Positions 35,671 through 43,116 of a DNA stretch of 64,000 nucleotides are shown one piece after another. The DNA is from MPNO01 sp965205995. Lineage in GTDB: Bacteria; Pseudomonadota; Alphaproteobacteria; MPNO01. Position numbers and translations under genes: made by a program. The DNA lies in assembly GCA_965205995.1 (NCBI GenBank), contig OZ242200.1:3658001-3722000 (forward strand). The letters run 5' to 3'. The notes under the pieces were generated by a model. That model was not told where the DNA came from and searched no databases. It was given only the letters and a program-made list of their open reading frames with translations. Each line of letters starts with the position of its first letter. The stretch's first letter is position 1.

Positions 35671-35698
35671 AATATAGTTCGGTTCGCGCCCAATTCAA
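35671..35698 (-). promoter_or_regulatory. Candidate sigma-70-type promoter for ssrA
   Basis: On the minus strand TTGAAT (35698-35693), a 16-base spacer, then TATATT (35676-35671), five of six to the -10 consensus. Transcription would begin near 35664, just before the tmRNA acceptor piece. Confidence 0.7.
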
Positions 35699-35730
35699 AC
35701 ATGACGCAGGCTGGCGAAAAGGGGAGTCGG

Positions 35731-36525
35731 ATGCGGCAATATCTCGACCTGATGCGCCATGTTCGCGACCATGGCGTCATCCGCGGCGACCGCACGGGGA
35801 CGGGAACCAAGGGTATCTTCGGCTGCCAGATGCGCTTCGACCTCGCGGACGGCTTCCCGCTGCTTACCACCAAGCGCCTGCATCGCCCATCCATCGTTCA
35901 CGAGCTTCTCTGGTTCCTCGCCGGCGACACCAATATCCGCTATCTCAACGAGAACGGGGTGAAGATCTGGGACGAATGGGCGGACGAGGACGGCGAGCTC
36001 GGGCCGGTCTACGGGCGCCAGTGGCGGTCCTGGCCGCGGCCGGACGGCTCGACCGTGGACCAGATCGCCCGCGTGGTCGAGGAGATCCGCACCGATCCCG
36101 ACTCGCGCCGGCTCATCGTCAGCGCGTGGAATGTCGGCGAGCTCGAACGCATGGCGCTGCCGCCGTGCCACTGCCTGTTCCAGTTCCATGTCGCCGACGG
36201 CAGGCTTTCCTGCCAGCTCTACCAGCGGAGCGCCGATATTTTCCTCGGGGTCCCGTTCAACATCGCGAGCTACGCCCTCCTGACCCATCTCGTCGCCCAT
36301 GTCTGCGGGCTCGAGCCGGGCGCGTTCGTCCACACTTTCGGCGATGCCCATCTCTATCTCAACCACCTCGACCAGGCGGACCGGCAGCTCTCCCGGATCC
36401 CCGGAAGGCTGCCGCAACTCCGCCTCAACCCCGAGCGGCGGGATTTGTTCGCCTTCACCGCCGGGGACATCGCGATCGAGGGCTACCGGGCGCAGGACCA
36501 CATCAAGGCGAGGGTCGCGGTCTAG
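35731..36525 (+). CDS. thyA: Thymidylate synthase ThyA
   Basis: A 264-residue ThyA of standard length. It starts MRQYLDLMRHVRDHGVIRGD with RTGTGTKGIFG, and has the active-site cysteine in ALPPCHCLFQF. The dUMP-binding block QRSADIFLGVPFNIASYALL and the FGDAHLYLNH segment are intact. The ATG at 35731 has GGGGAG just upstream; ATG 35701 is an alternative, while starts before it fall in the ssrA promoter and gene. No folA follows; instead an inverted-repeat element begins at the stop codon. Confidence 0.97.
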   Translation: MRQYLDLMRHVRDHGVIRGDRTGTGTKGIFGCQMRFDLADGFPLLTTKRLHRPSIVHELLWFLAGDTNIRYLNENGVKIWDEWADEDGELGPVYGRQWRSWPRPDGSTVDQIARVVEEIRTDPDSRRLIVSAWNVGELERMALPPCHCLFQFHVADGRLSCQLYQRSADIFLGVPFNIASYALLTHLVAHVCGLEPGAFVHTFGDAHLYLNHLDQADRQLSRIPGRLPQLRLNPERRDLFAFTAGDIAIEGYRAQDHIKARVAV

Positions 36526-36702
36526 CCCGCATTTCTCACCAGGGTCACGGCCTGCGCGGCGCTGTCCGGGTCGCGCCCAGGCGCCCGCCCGCTTCGTCGC
36601 GGGCCTCGACCGTAGTCCCCGCTACGCTTTTCGGCCCGCTCCTGGCGGATCGAACGCCTGGGCGCGACGCAGGCCGTGACCCTGGCGGGAAATGCGGGCT
36701 AG
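36522..36702. repeat. 181-bp imperfect inverted-repeat element
   Basis: 35-base terminal arms (36522-36556 and 36668-36702) are inverted copies with two mismatches; the outermost 13 bases are perfect. Inner inverted arms CGCGCCCAGGCG (36572-36583) and its complement (36655-36666) extend the stem, with a 15-base bulge on the left. The thyA TAG stop lies inside the left end. No ORF of note is present. It resembles a REP/BIME- or MITE-like element or a large bidirectional terminator hairpin. Confidence 0.8.
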
Positions 36703-36789
36703 GGCGGGCGCCGGGCATGGTCCCGCGCCGTGAGAAAGAAGATCCCGGCATGGCCTTCCCCTCCGCCGCGCGGACCTCAACACGCCCTC

Positions 36790-36803
36790 TTGATTCAGGT
36801 CAA
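36790..36803. promoter_or_regulatory. FNR/FixK-like binding site upstream of the CBS-BON gene
   Basis: TTGATTCAGGTCAA, nine of ten to the FNR/FixK consensus TTGAT-N4-ATCAA, centred about 73 bases before the start codon at 36870. The rest of the 36703-36869 gap holds no gene. Confidence 0.5.
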
Positions 36804-36869
36804 TGTCCTTGCCCGGCGGGACGGCGAGGATCCACCCTCGGCAGGTCCACCAGGGACAGGAGGAAGGCG

Positions 36870-37568
36870 ATGAAGGCGAAGGACATCATGACCACCCGCG
36901 TGGTCACGGTCGGTCCGGACGAGCCCGTCACCGGGATCGCGCAGAAGCTCACCGACCACCACATCAGCGCGGTTCCCGTGGTGGAGGAAGACGGCACCCT
37001 GCTCGGCATCGTCAGCGAAGGGGATCTGCTGCGCCGGCCCGAGATCGGCACCGAGAAACCTTCCGGGTCGTGGTGGCTCAATTTGTGGAGGGACCCCTCC
37101 CACCTCGCCGACGACTTCACCAAGGCGCACGGCAAGACCGCGCGCGATGTGATGACGGCTCCGGTCATTTCGGTCGGGCCGGAGGCGCCGCTGTCGGAGA
37201 TCGCCGAGACGCTGGAGCGCAACCACATCAAGCGCGTGACGATCATCGACGACGGCAAGGTGGTGGGGCTGATAAGCCGCGCCAACATCATCCGCGAGAT
37301 CGCGTCGGCGACCGCGGTGACGATCGACACCGACGCGGACGACGAGGCGATCCGCGGGGCGATCGACAGGGCGCTGTCGGAGCAGCCCTGGGCGAGCTAC
37401 GGCACCACCAGCGTGACGGTGAAGCGGGGGACGGTCGAGTTCTGGGGAATCGTCGGATCGGAATCCGAGCGCGCGGCGTCGAAGGTGCTGGCGGAGGAGG
37501 TCAAGGGCGTCCAGGGCGTGGCCGACCACCGCGCGCTTCGTTCCCGGGTGAGAACGGTGGCGCCGTAA
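36870..37568 (+). CDS. CBS-pair and BON domain protein
   Basis: A 232-residue cytosolic protein. Two CBS motifs (AKDIMTTRVVTVGPDEPV at the N-terminus; ARDVMTAPVISVGPEAPLSE near residue 90) are followed by a C-terminal BON domain (IRGAIDRALSEQPWA to GVADHRALR). CBS pairs usually sense adenine nucleotides. In alphaproteobacteria such proteins are often induced under hypoxia or stress, consistent with the FNR-like site upstream. The start at 36870 has GGAGG seven bases upstream. Confidence 0.88.
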   Translation: MKAKDIMTTRVVTVGPDEPVTGIAQKLTDHHISAVPVVEEDGTLLGIVSEGDLLRRPEIGTEKPSGSWWLNLWRDPSHLADDFTKAHGKTARDVMTAPVISVGPEAPLSEIAETLERNHIKRVTIIDDGKVVGLISRANIIREIASATAVTIDTDADDEAIRGAIDRALSEQPWASYGTTSVTVKRGTVEFWGIVGSESERAASKVLAEEVKGVQGVADHRALRSRVRTVAP

Positions 37569-37644
37569 GCCGCGGCGCCTGGGCGCTTGATCGGACGGCC
37601 GCGAACGGGCTTGATCGCGCCTCCACCAGAGGGAGGCGGGGCCG

Positions 37645-38055
37645 ATGACGGCCGATATCGAGATCTACAACCCCGACGCGCTCGGCGCGCCGTTGGGCCA
37701 GTACACCCATGTGACGCGGGTCAGGGCGTCCGAATTCCTGTTCATCGCCGGCATGCTGTCCGCCGACCCGGAGGGCAACATCGTCGGCGAGCGCGACTTC
37801 GACGCCCAGTGCATACAGGTCTTCGCCAACATCCACGCCGCGCTCGACTCGGCGGGGGCGGGCTGGGGGAACGTCGTCCAGTTCACCACCTATATGGTCC
37901 ATTCGCAGTCGATCCCGGAATTCATGACCTTCCGGCTGCGCGAATTCCCCAAAATGTTCCCGGACGGCAAGTACCCGCCGAACACGCTGCTGCTCGTCGA
38001 CCGGCTGGTGCAGGAGCCGTTCCTGATCGAGGTCCAGACGATCGCCGCGGTGTGA
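37645..38055 (+). CDS. RidA-family (YjgF/UK114) protein
   Basis: A 136-residue RidA-fold protein: ASEFLFIAGMLSADPEGNIVG, FANIHAALDSAGAGWGNVVQ, and C-terminal LLLVDRLVQEPFLIEVQTIA. The canonical imine-hydrolysing Arg in the RxC-type motif is not evident; VDRLVQEPFLIEV has Arg but shifted. It may act on reactive intermediates of the adjacent catabolic genes rather than as housekeeping RidA. It is the first gene of the accessory region. Confidence 0.85.
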   Translation: MTADIEIYNPDALGAPLGQYTHVTRVRASEFLFIAGMLSADPEGNIVGERDFDAQCIQVFANIHAALDSAGAGWGNVVQFTTYMVHSQSIPEFMTFRLREFPKMFPDGKYPPNTLLLVDRLVQEPFLIEVQTIAAV

Positions 38056-38065
38056 GGGCGCGGGC

Positions 38066-38961
38066 TCAGGCCGGCGCGCTGTAGACCAGCCCTTCGTAGC
38101 CGGTTTCCCCGACATGCTGGGCAAGGTCCCAGCGCTCCACCTGGGCGAAGATTTCGTCGAAATCCTCCCTGGGAAAGTCCTCGAAGACGAAACGTTCGCC
38201 GCGGCTGAAGCGGGCAAAATCCCAGTCCCGGTCCTGGAACTCGGACGGCACTGAGTGCCTCCAGAGCGGCAGGTATCGGGGCAGGTCCGCCCGCAACGCC
38301 CGCTCGGCCCGATCGAGGGTATCGCGCGATCGAAATATCCCGACACCGCCGCGGGCGGGGTCGCCGCGGGCACCCACCACAGCGTGCGGAATTCGTCGGC
38401 GATGATCTCGCGCAGCCCGAGCTGTTTCGCCATGTCGATCTGCGGCGGCAGCAGGCTGCTCGCCTCGACCTCGCCGCTGAGGAGCGCTTCGAGCCGGGCT
38501 CCGAAGCCGCCGATGTTCTCGCACTTGATCCGGTCCAGCGGCAGGTGTTTTTCCAACCGGTAGGGCACGTTGAAATGGCTGCCCGCGCGCATCCCGACGG
38601 CGATCGGGATGTCGGCGAGGTCTTCGGGGTTGCGGATGTCCGAATCGTGCCTCACGAAGATGGCCCAGGGGGAAACGCCATAGGCCTCGGCAACCACCCG
38701 GCCCATGCCGGCGCTGGCGTTGCAGATGGTGCCCCATTCGCAGGCCCCCTGCACGACTTCCCGGTTCTCGGCATAGGGCTTGTCCTGGGGACGCTCGAAA
38801 TACGCCATCCCCTTCCAGCTCGACTGGGTGCCCCGGAAGGTTGCCCAGTCCATCTCCACGTCGAGCCCTTCGGCCTCGAAAAAGCCCTGTTCCATGGCCA
38901 CGAAGTCGTTGAGACCCATCCCCTTGGGGGAGATTTTCAGGCGTATCGCGCCATCCGCCAT
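38066..38961 (-). pseudogene. SsuA/THI5-like binding-protein-fold gene with a 1-base frameshift
   Basis: The start ATG 38961 gives MADGAIRLKISPKGMGLNDF, and the frame stays homologous-looking to GYFDRA near 38330. Beyond that, sense continues in the next frame (DTLDRAERALRADLPRYLPL) to the stop at 38066, so one base is missing within 38321-38332. The joined product would be about 298 residues with the NMT1/SsuA-like fold. There is no signal peptide, so it may be a cytosolic enzyme of the dihydroxyphthalate-decarboxylase type rather than a transporter receptor. True mutation and assembly error cannot be told apart here. Confidence 0.7.
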
Positions 38962-39050
38962 GTCGTTCGCTCCTTCGCTTGTGCCGGGATCGAAGGTTAC
39001 CGGACCTTCTCGAGCATGGCCAACCGGGGCCAACCGGGCGCTCGGCGCCG

Positions 39051-39542
39051 CTATAGCGGCACGACCAGCAGGGTGTCGATCGTGCGCGAGTCGCAGACCA
39101 CGATGCGCTCGGCGAATTTGAGGGCGCCGTCGACCTCGACGATGCGATCGAGATAGCGGCCGCAGGCGAAGACCGACATCGCGCCCGAATGCATGGTGCG
39201 GACCACCATGAAGTTGGTCCGCACGCCGTGGGCCCCGCCTTCGCCCCCGGTGAGCTCGGCCGCGCCGATGGTGTGGCAGTAGGTGTGGGGCTCGAAGATG
39301 TTGGCGGTGCGCATCGCCCGTATGCGGTCGCGCAGCATGCCGCCGCCCTGGCAATGGACGATGGCGAGCGGCAGGGCGGCCTCGTGGTTTTCCCGGGTGA
39401 CGATGCGGTAGAGCGCGTCCCCGGTGAAGAAGCCGGGCCAGTCCTCCAGCCGGTCGTCGTCGATGGCGTGCGCGTAAGCGGTGTTGAGGCGCCCGATCCG
39501 CGCGGCCAGCACCGTGCCGGCTTCGCTCACAGCGCCATGCAT
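39051..39542 (-). CDS. Aromatic-ring-hydroxylating dioxygenase, beta subunit
   Basis: About 163 residues with the NTF2-like beta-subunit fold: LNTAYAHAIDDDRLEDWPGFF, LYRIVTREN, FEPHTYCHTIG, and terminal FAERIVVCDSRTIDTLLVVPL. Beta subunits are structural partners of Rieske alpha subunits. ATG 39542 and GTG 39530 are both possible; the second overlaps the alpha stop codon as GTGA, implying coupling. It follows the alpha subunit on the same strand. Confidence 0.88.
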   Translation of the reverse strand: MHGAVSEAGTVLAARIGRLNTAYAHAIDDDRLEDWPGFFTGDALYRIVTRENHEAALPLAIVHCQGGGMLRDRIRAMRTANIFEPHTYCHTIGAAELTGGEGGAHGVRTNFMVVRTMHSGAMSVFACGRYLDRIVEVDGALKFAERIVVCDSRTIDTLLVVPL

Positions 39543-40753
39543 TGCCGCCAGGCGCGCCAGAAGCCGCGCACCGCCGCCTCGGTCACGCGCGATTCCCCGG
39601 CCGGCTCGATCGCGGTCCCGCCCATCCGCATGAAGCTGCGCTCCTCGGGCGCGCTCCGCGTCGCTGTGTCGATGAACCCGCCGATGCAGCCATCCTCCAT
39701 CGAGACGAAGCCGGCCGGGCCGACCAGGTTGTTGACCTTGAGCCGCAGGGTTTCGAGCGGTTCGTCGTCGTCCTCGAAGCCGAGCACGGTCCACATCAGC
39801 TCGCATTCCTCCGGCCCGCGCGGGACGAGCTGGCGGACGGCGAGCGCGTTGAGGATCTGCTGCACCACCAGAGTCGGAAAAATCGTCTGAATGCTGTTGG
39901 TGATCCTGTCGCCGAGCTCGAGCCGGTGTTCCATCAGCGACGGGTCCTCCAGCGCGTATTGCTCTTGCAGCGAGCGCACCGCCTCGGCGCCGCCCCGCTC
40001 GCTGCCGTCGGCCGCGCGTTCGGTGAAGCTGAGATGGTGCCAGCCGTTCTCGCTCAGCGCGATGCCGCCGCCCATGGTGAAGCGGACGACGCCGAAGGTG
40101 TTGTGGAAGACATGGAGCAGGCTCGCGTGATAGCTGTCCTTGGTGTTCTCCATGTAGAGCTTCCAGTTGTTCGGAAGCTTCTGGCTGTGATAGCCGAGGA
40201 CCCTGACCGGCTTCACGAACACCCGGTCCATCGCCGCCAGCATGGCCGGCCCGATATAGGTTTCGAGATCCGGCGCCTCGTCGGAGAAGGTGGCGAAGAT
40301 CAGCCCGCTCCTCGCGGCGACGCGGAGCCGGCGGAGCCCGTGCGCCGCCGGGTCGAACCCCGCCTCCATCCCGCCCTCGCCGCGCACCCCGCGGCTGAAC
40401 GCGACGCCGGTCAGCCCGCCGGCGAGATCGTAGGTCCAGTTGTGGTAGACGCAGGTGAATTCGCCCACTTTGCCGCGCGGCTTGTAGCAGACCAGCGCGC
40501 CCTTGTGGGCGCAGCGGTTGACCAGCGCGTTGATGCCGCCATCCGCGTCGCGCACGACGATGATCGAGGCGTCGCCGATAAAGCTCGTCTTGTAATCGCC
40601 GGGCTCCGGGATCTCGGCTTCGAGGCAGAGGAAATTCCAGGTCGGGCCGCGGAAGATCCGCTCCTGCTCGCGAGCATGGAGGTCCGGGTCGGTGTAGACC
40701 CGGTAGGGCACCCGCGATACGTCGTCGTCGGGCCAGAGAGGAGAGGTGCTCAT
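39527..40753 (-). CDS. Aromatic-ring-hydroxylating dioxygenase, Rieske alpha subunit
   Basis: A 408-residue catalytic subunit. Rieske ligands are C81, H83, C101 and H104 (RCAHKGALVCYKPRGKVGE, then CVYHNW). The mononuclear iron facial triad region has D206, H209 and H214 (NTKDSYHASLLH). It hydroxylates an aromatic acid using electrons from a reductase that is not encoded nearby. Its relatives include salicylate, anthranilate and benzoate oxygenases; the substrate is not assignable. The ATG at 40753 is preferred over 40864, which overlaps the divergent gene. Confidence 0.92.
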   Translation of the reverse strand: MSTSPLWPDDDVSRVPYRVYTDPDLHAREQERIFRGPTWNFLCLEAEIPEPGDYKTSFIGDASIIVVRDADGGINALVNRCAHKGALVCYKPRGKVGEFTCVYHNWTYDLAGGLTGVAFSRGVRGEGGMEAGFDPAAHGLRRLRVAARSGLIFATFSDEAPDLETYIGPAMLAAMDRVFVKPVRVLGYHSQKLPNNWKLYMENTKDSYHASLLHVFHNTFGVVRFTMGGGIALSENGWHHLSFTERAADGSERGGAEAVRSLQEQYALEDPSLMEHRLELGDRITNSIQTIFPTLVVQQILNALAVRQLVPRGPEECELMWTVLGFEDDDEPLETLRLKVNNLVGPAGFVSMEDGCIGGFIDTATRSAPEERSFMRMGGTAIEPAGESRVTEAAVRGFWRAWRQCMAL

Positions 40754-40796
40754 CGGTGCCGGTCCCGCGCCGAGGATAGGACATCGCTCCCACCGT

Positions 40797-40810
40797 GTCA
40801 TACTGATGAC
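40797..40810. promoter_or_regulatory. Palindrome in the divergent catabolic promoter region
   Basis: GTCAT-N4-ATGAC, a perfect 5-bp inverted repeat, in the 79-bp gap between the Rieske alpha subunit (minus) and the hydrolase-like gene (plus). The position suits an operator controlling both directions, but no regulator gene is in the cluster. Confidence 0.35.
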
Positions 40811-40832
40811 GGGCAGGACAGGAGACCGGACC

Positions 40833-41978
40833 ATGTCGCAGGCAACCGGAGAGACGCACCGCATCGTCGCCGGCGAGGCGCGGCAGGCCCATGCCGCTAT
40901 CCACCGCAGCGGCGGCGGGCCGGGCCTTCTCCTGCTCGCCGACGGGCCGGGGCTGGATGCAGGAATTCGGGCGCGTGCCGATTTGTTCGGCGAGGAAGGC
41001 TACGCGGTGCTCGCCGTCGCGGGATTGTCGGGGCCGGGCGAGGTCCGCGCGGCCGCCGAGGCGTTGCGCGCGATGCCGGAGCAGACCGGCGGCATCGCCG
41101 TGCTGGGCCACGGCAAAGGCGGGACGCTCGCCTGCGAAGCGGCATCCGGCTTCGACTGCGCGGTCGCGTTCGACCCGACGGGGCTGACCGGCGACGCCGC
41201 GATCGGCGCCGCCTGCCCGATGCTGGCCGTCTTCGGGACCCGGGACAGCGCCGAGGCGGACGCCGAGGCCCGGCGCGCCGGAGACGGCCTCGTTCGGGGC
41301 AACGGCAGCGGAGTCGTCCGTTATGGCGGCGCCGCGCCCGGTTTCGCGATTCCGCAGCGGGCGTCGTTCGACAAGCGGACCGACAGCCTCGCCCACAGCC
41401 GCGTGCTCGGGCTGCTGCGCCGCGTGCTCGGGCCGCATTACGACCTCGTGGCGCTGTTCGAGGCGCATGTCCGCCACGAATTCGAGACCCGGGACGTCGA
41501 CGCCACCATGGCGACGATGATCGACGAGCCCTATGTGAACCACGTGCCCACCCTGGCGGGCGGCGTCGGCCACGACATGTTGAAGCGGTTCTACAAGTAC
41601 CATTTCGTCCACCAGAATTCGCGCGAGCGCTCCAGCACGCCGGTCTCCGAAACCATCGGCCCCGACCGCATCGTGCTGGAGACGGTGGTCCGCTTCCGCC
41701 ACGACCGGGTGCTCGACCGCTATTTCCCGGGTATCGCGCCGACCGGAAGGATGGTGGAGATCCCGACGCTGCTGCTGGTGAAGTTCCGCGGCGACCGCGT
41801 CTGCCACGAGCACATTTACTGGGACCAGGCATCGGCGCTCAAACAGATCGGCGCGCTCGACGCGGACGGCCTGCCCGTCGCGGGCGCGGAGGCGGCCGCC
41901 AAGGTGCTCGACGAGACCCGGCCGTCCAACATCTTCATGCAAGACGCCTGGGCGGAGAGCGACGGCAAGCCGATTTGA
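40833..41978 (+). CDS. Degenerate dienelactone-hydrolase-like domain fused to a SnoaL-like domain
   Basis: A 381-residue fusion. Residues 10-180 follow the dienelactone hydrolase fold (LLLADGPGLDAGIRARADLF, LGHGKGGTLACEAA, PMLAVFGTRDSA). The nucleophile elbow reads GHGKGG instead of GxCxGG, and no catalytic His is evident, although D138 remains. Residues 200-345 form a SnoaL/NTF2-like domain (FYKYHFVHQN, VSETIGPDRIVLETVVRF, GDRVCHEHIYWDQASAL), intact in pattern. Activity may reside in the SnoaL half. It is divergent from the Rieske pair; the transporter genes follow in the same direction. Confidence 0.82.
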   Translation: MSQATGETHRIVAGEARQAHAAIHRSGGGPGLLLLADGPGLDAGIRARADLFGEEGYAVLAVAGLSGPGEVRAAAEALRAMPEQTGGIAVLGHGKGGTLACEAASGFDCAVAFDPTGLTGDAAIGAACPMLAVFGTRDSAEADAEARRAGDGLVRGNGSGVVRYGGAAPGFAIPQRASFDKRTDSLAHSRVLGLLRRVLGPHYDLVALFEAHVRHEFETRDVDATMATMIDEPYVNHVPTLAGGVGHDMLKRFYKYHFVHQNSRERSSTPVSETIGPDRIVLETVVRFRHDRVLDRYFPGIAPTGRMVEIPTLLLVKFRGDRVCHEHIYWDQASALKQIGALDADGLPVAGAEAAAKVLDETRPSNIFMQDAWAESDGKPI

Positions 41979-42059
41979 GCCCGCGCCAGACTCTGCTACG
42001 CTTTTGCCGTCGATAAACGAGAACCCGCCCCAGCCGGGCCGGGAAACGGGAGAGACGGG

Positions 42060-43073
42060 ATGACAGCACGCAAACTCATCGCCGCCATGATTGCGGCGGG
42101 GGTGGCCGCCGGGGCGGCGGCGACCGCGGAAGCCAAGATCAAGCGGATCACGATCGGCAGCAACCCCGCAGGATCGGTTTATTTCCTGCTCGCGGGCGGC
42201 TTCGCCAAGCACTTCCAGACGGAGCTCAAGATCCGCTCCACCGCCCAGCCGCATGCAGGCTCATCGGTCTACCTGCCGCTGATGAACAAGGGCGAAATCG
42301 TGCTCGGGCTCAACTCGAGCCTGGATTCGGGCATGGCGGTCGCGGGCACGGCTCCGTTCAAGGAGAAGATCCGCAACGTCCGCATGCTGGCGCGGGTGTG
42401 GATCCTGCCCTACGCCTACATGGTCAAGGAAAGCTCCGGCATCAAGACGCTCGAAGACCTGCGCGGCAAGCGCATCACCGTCAAGGTCAAGACAAATGTC
42501 TCGCTCGCCCAGGCCAACCGGACAGTGCTCTCCACCGCGGGGCTGACCGAGAAGGACGTCGACGCGGTCGATTCCGGCGGCGTGGTCGCCGGCATCAACA
42601 TGGTGGTCGAGGGCCGCGCCCTTGCGACGACCATCGCGCTGACCATGCCGGCGATGCGCAAGGCGCATGCGACGGTGCCGGGCGGGCTCCGCATCCTCGG
42701 GCTCGGCAAGATGGCGACCGACGAATTGCTCGCCAAGGGCATGGCCGGGCTCTATTCGATGCAGGTCAAGCCGAGCAAGCGGCTTCCCTTCGTCCGCGAG
42801 CCGCTCACCATCGCCGGCTTCGACAGCTACCTCAATGCCGGCCCGGACGTCGACGAGGAGGACGCCTACAAGCTGGCCAAGTCGCTGCACACCAGCTGGA
42901 AGAAGCTGCAGAAGGACTATGCGCCGCTCCGCGGAACCCCGCAGAACGCGCTGGCGCCCGCCAACAATGCGATGCCCTACCACCCGGGCGCGATCAAGTA
43001 CTACAAGGAAGCGGGACTCTGGACCGCCAAGAACGACGCGGCCCAGGCCAAGGTCCTCAGCATGGTGAAGTAG
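42060..43073 (+). CDS. TAXI-family TRAP transporter solute receptor
   Basis: A 337-residue periplasmic receptor. The signal peptide ends around residue 25 (TAEA), and the mature start IKRITIGSNPAGSVYFLLAGGF is the TAXI hallmark. It feeds the fused TRAP permease 43 bp downstream. The ligand is unknown; the flanking oxygenases make an aromatic acid the best guess. Confidence 0.92.
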   Translation: MTARKLIAAMIAAGVAAGAAATAEAKIKRITIGSNPAGSVYFLLAGGFAKHFQTELKIRSTAQPHAGSSVYLPLMNKGEIVLGLNSSLDSGMAVAGTAPFKEKIRNVRMLARVWILPYAYMVKESSGIKTLEDLRGKRITVKVKTNVSLAQANRTVLSTAGLTEKDVDAVDSGGVVAGINMVVEGRALATTIALTMPAMRKAHATVPGGLRILGLGKMATDELLAKGMAGLYSMQVKPSKRLPFVREPLTIAGFDSYLNAGPDVDEEDAYKLAKSLHTSWKKLQKDYAPLRGTPQNALAPANNAMPYHPGAIKYYKEAGLWTAKNDAAQAKVLSMVK

Positions 43074-43116
43074 ACGGCAGCGGCCCGGCGAGGCGGCGCG
43101 CGGCGGCGGCAGTACT

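Noticed and set aside
35551..35730. An N-terminal extension of ThyA starting at 35551.
   Set aside because: This stretch encodes the tmRNA acceptor piece and its promoter on the other strand; ThyA is full length from 35731.
41996..42005. CTACGCTTTT shared with the middle of the inverted-repeat element at 36622-36631.
   Set aside because: Ten bases only, with diverged flanks and no inverted arms; not enough to call a second copy.
39051..42254. A 1067-codon minus-strand frame covering the Rieske beta subunit and continuing upstream.
   Set aside because: Only the last 163 codons are a real gene; the rest is out of frame with the alpha subunit and antisense to the hydrolase-like fusion.
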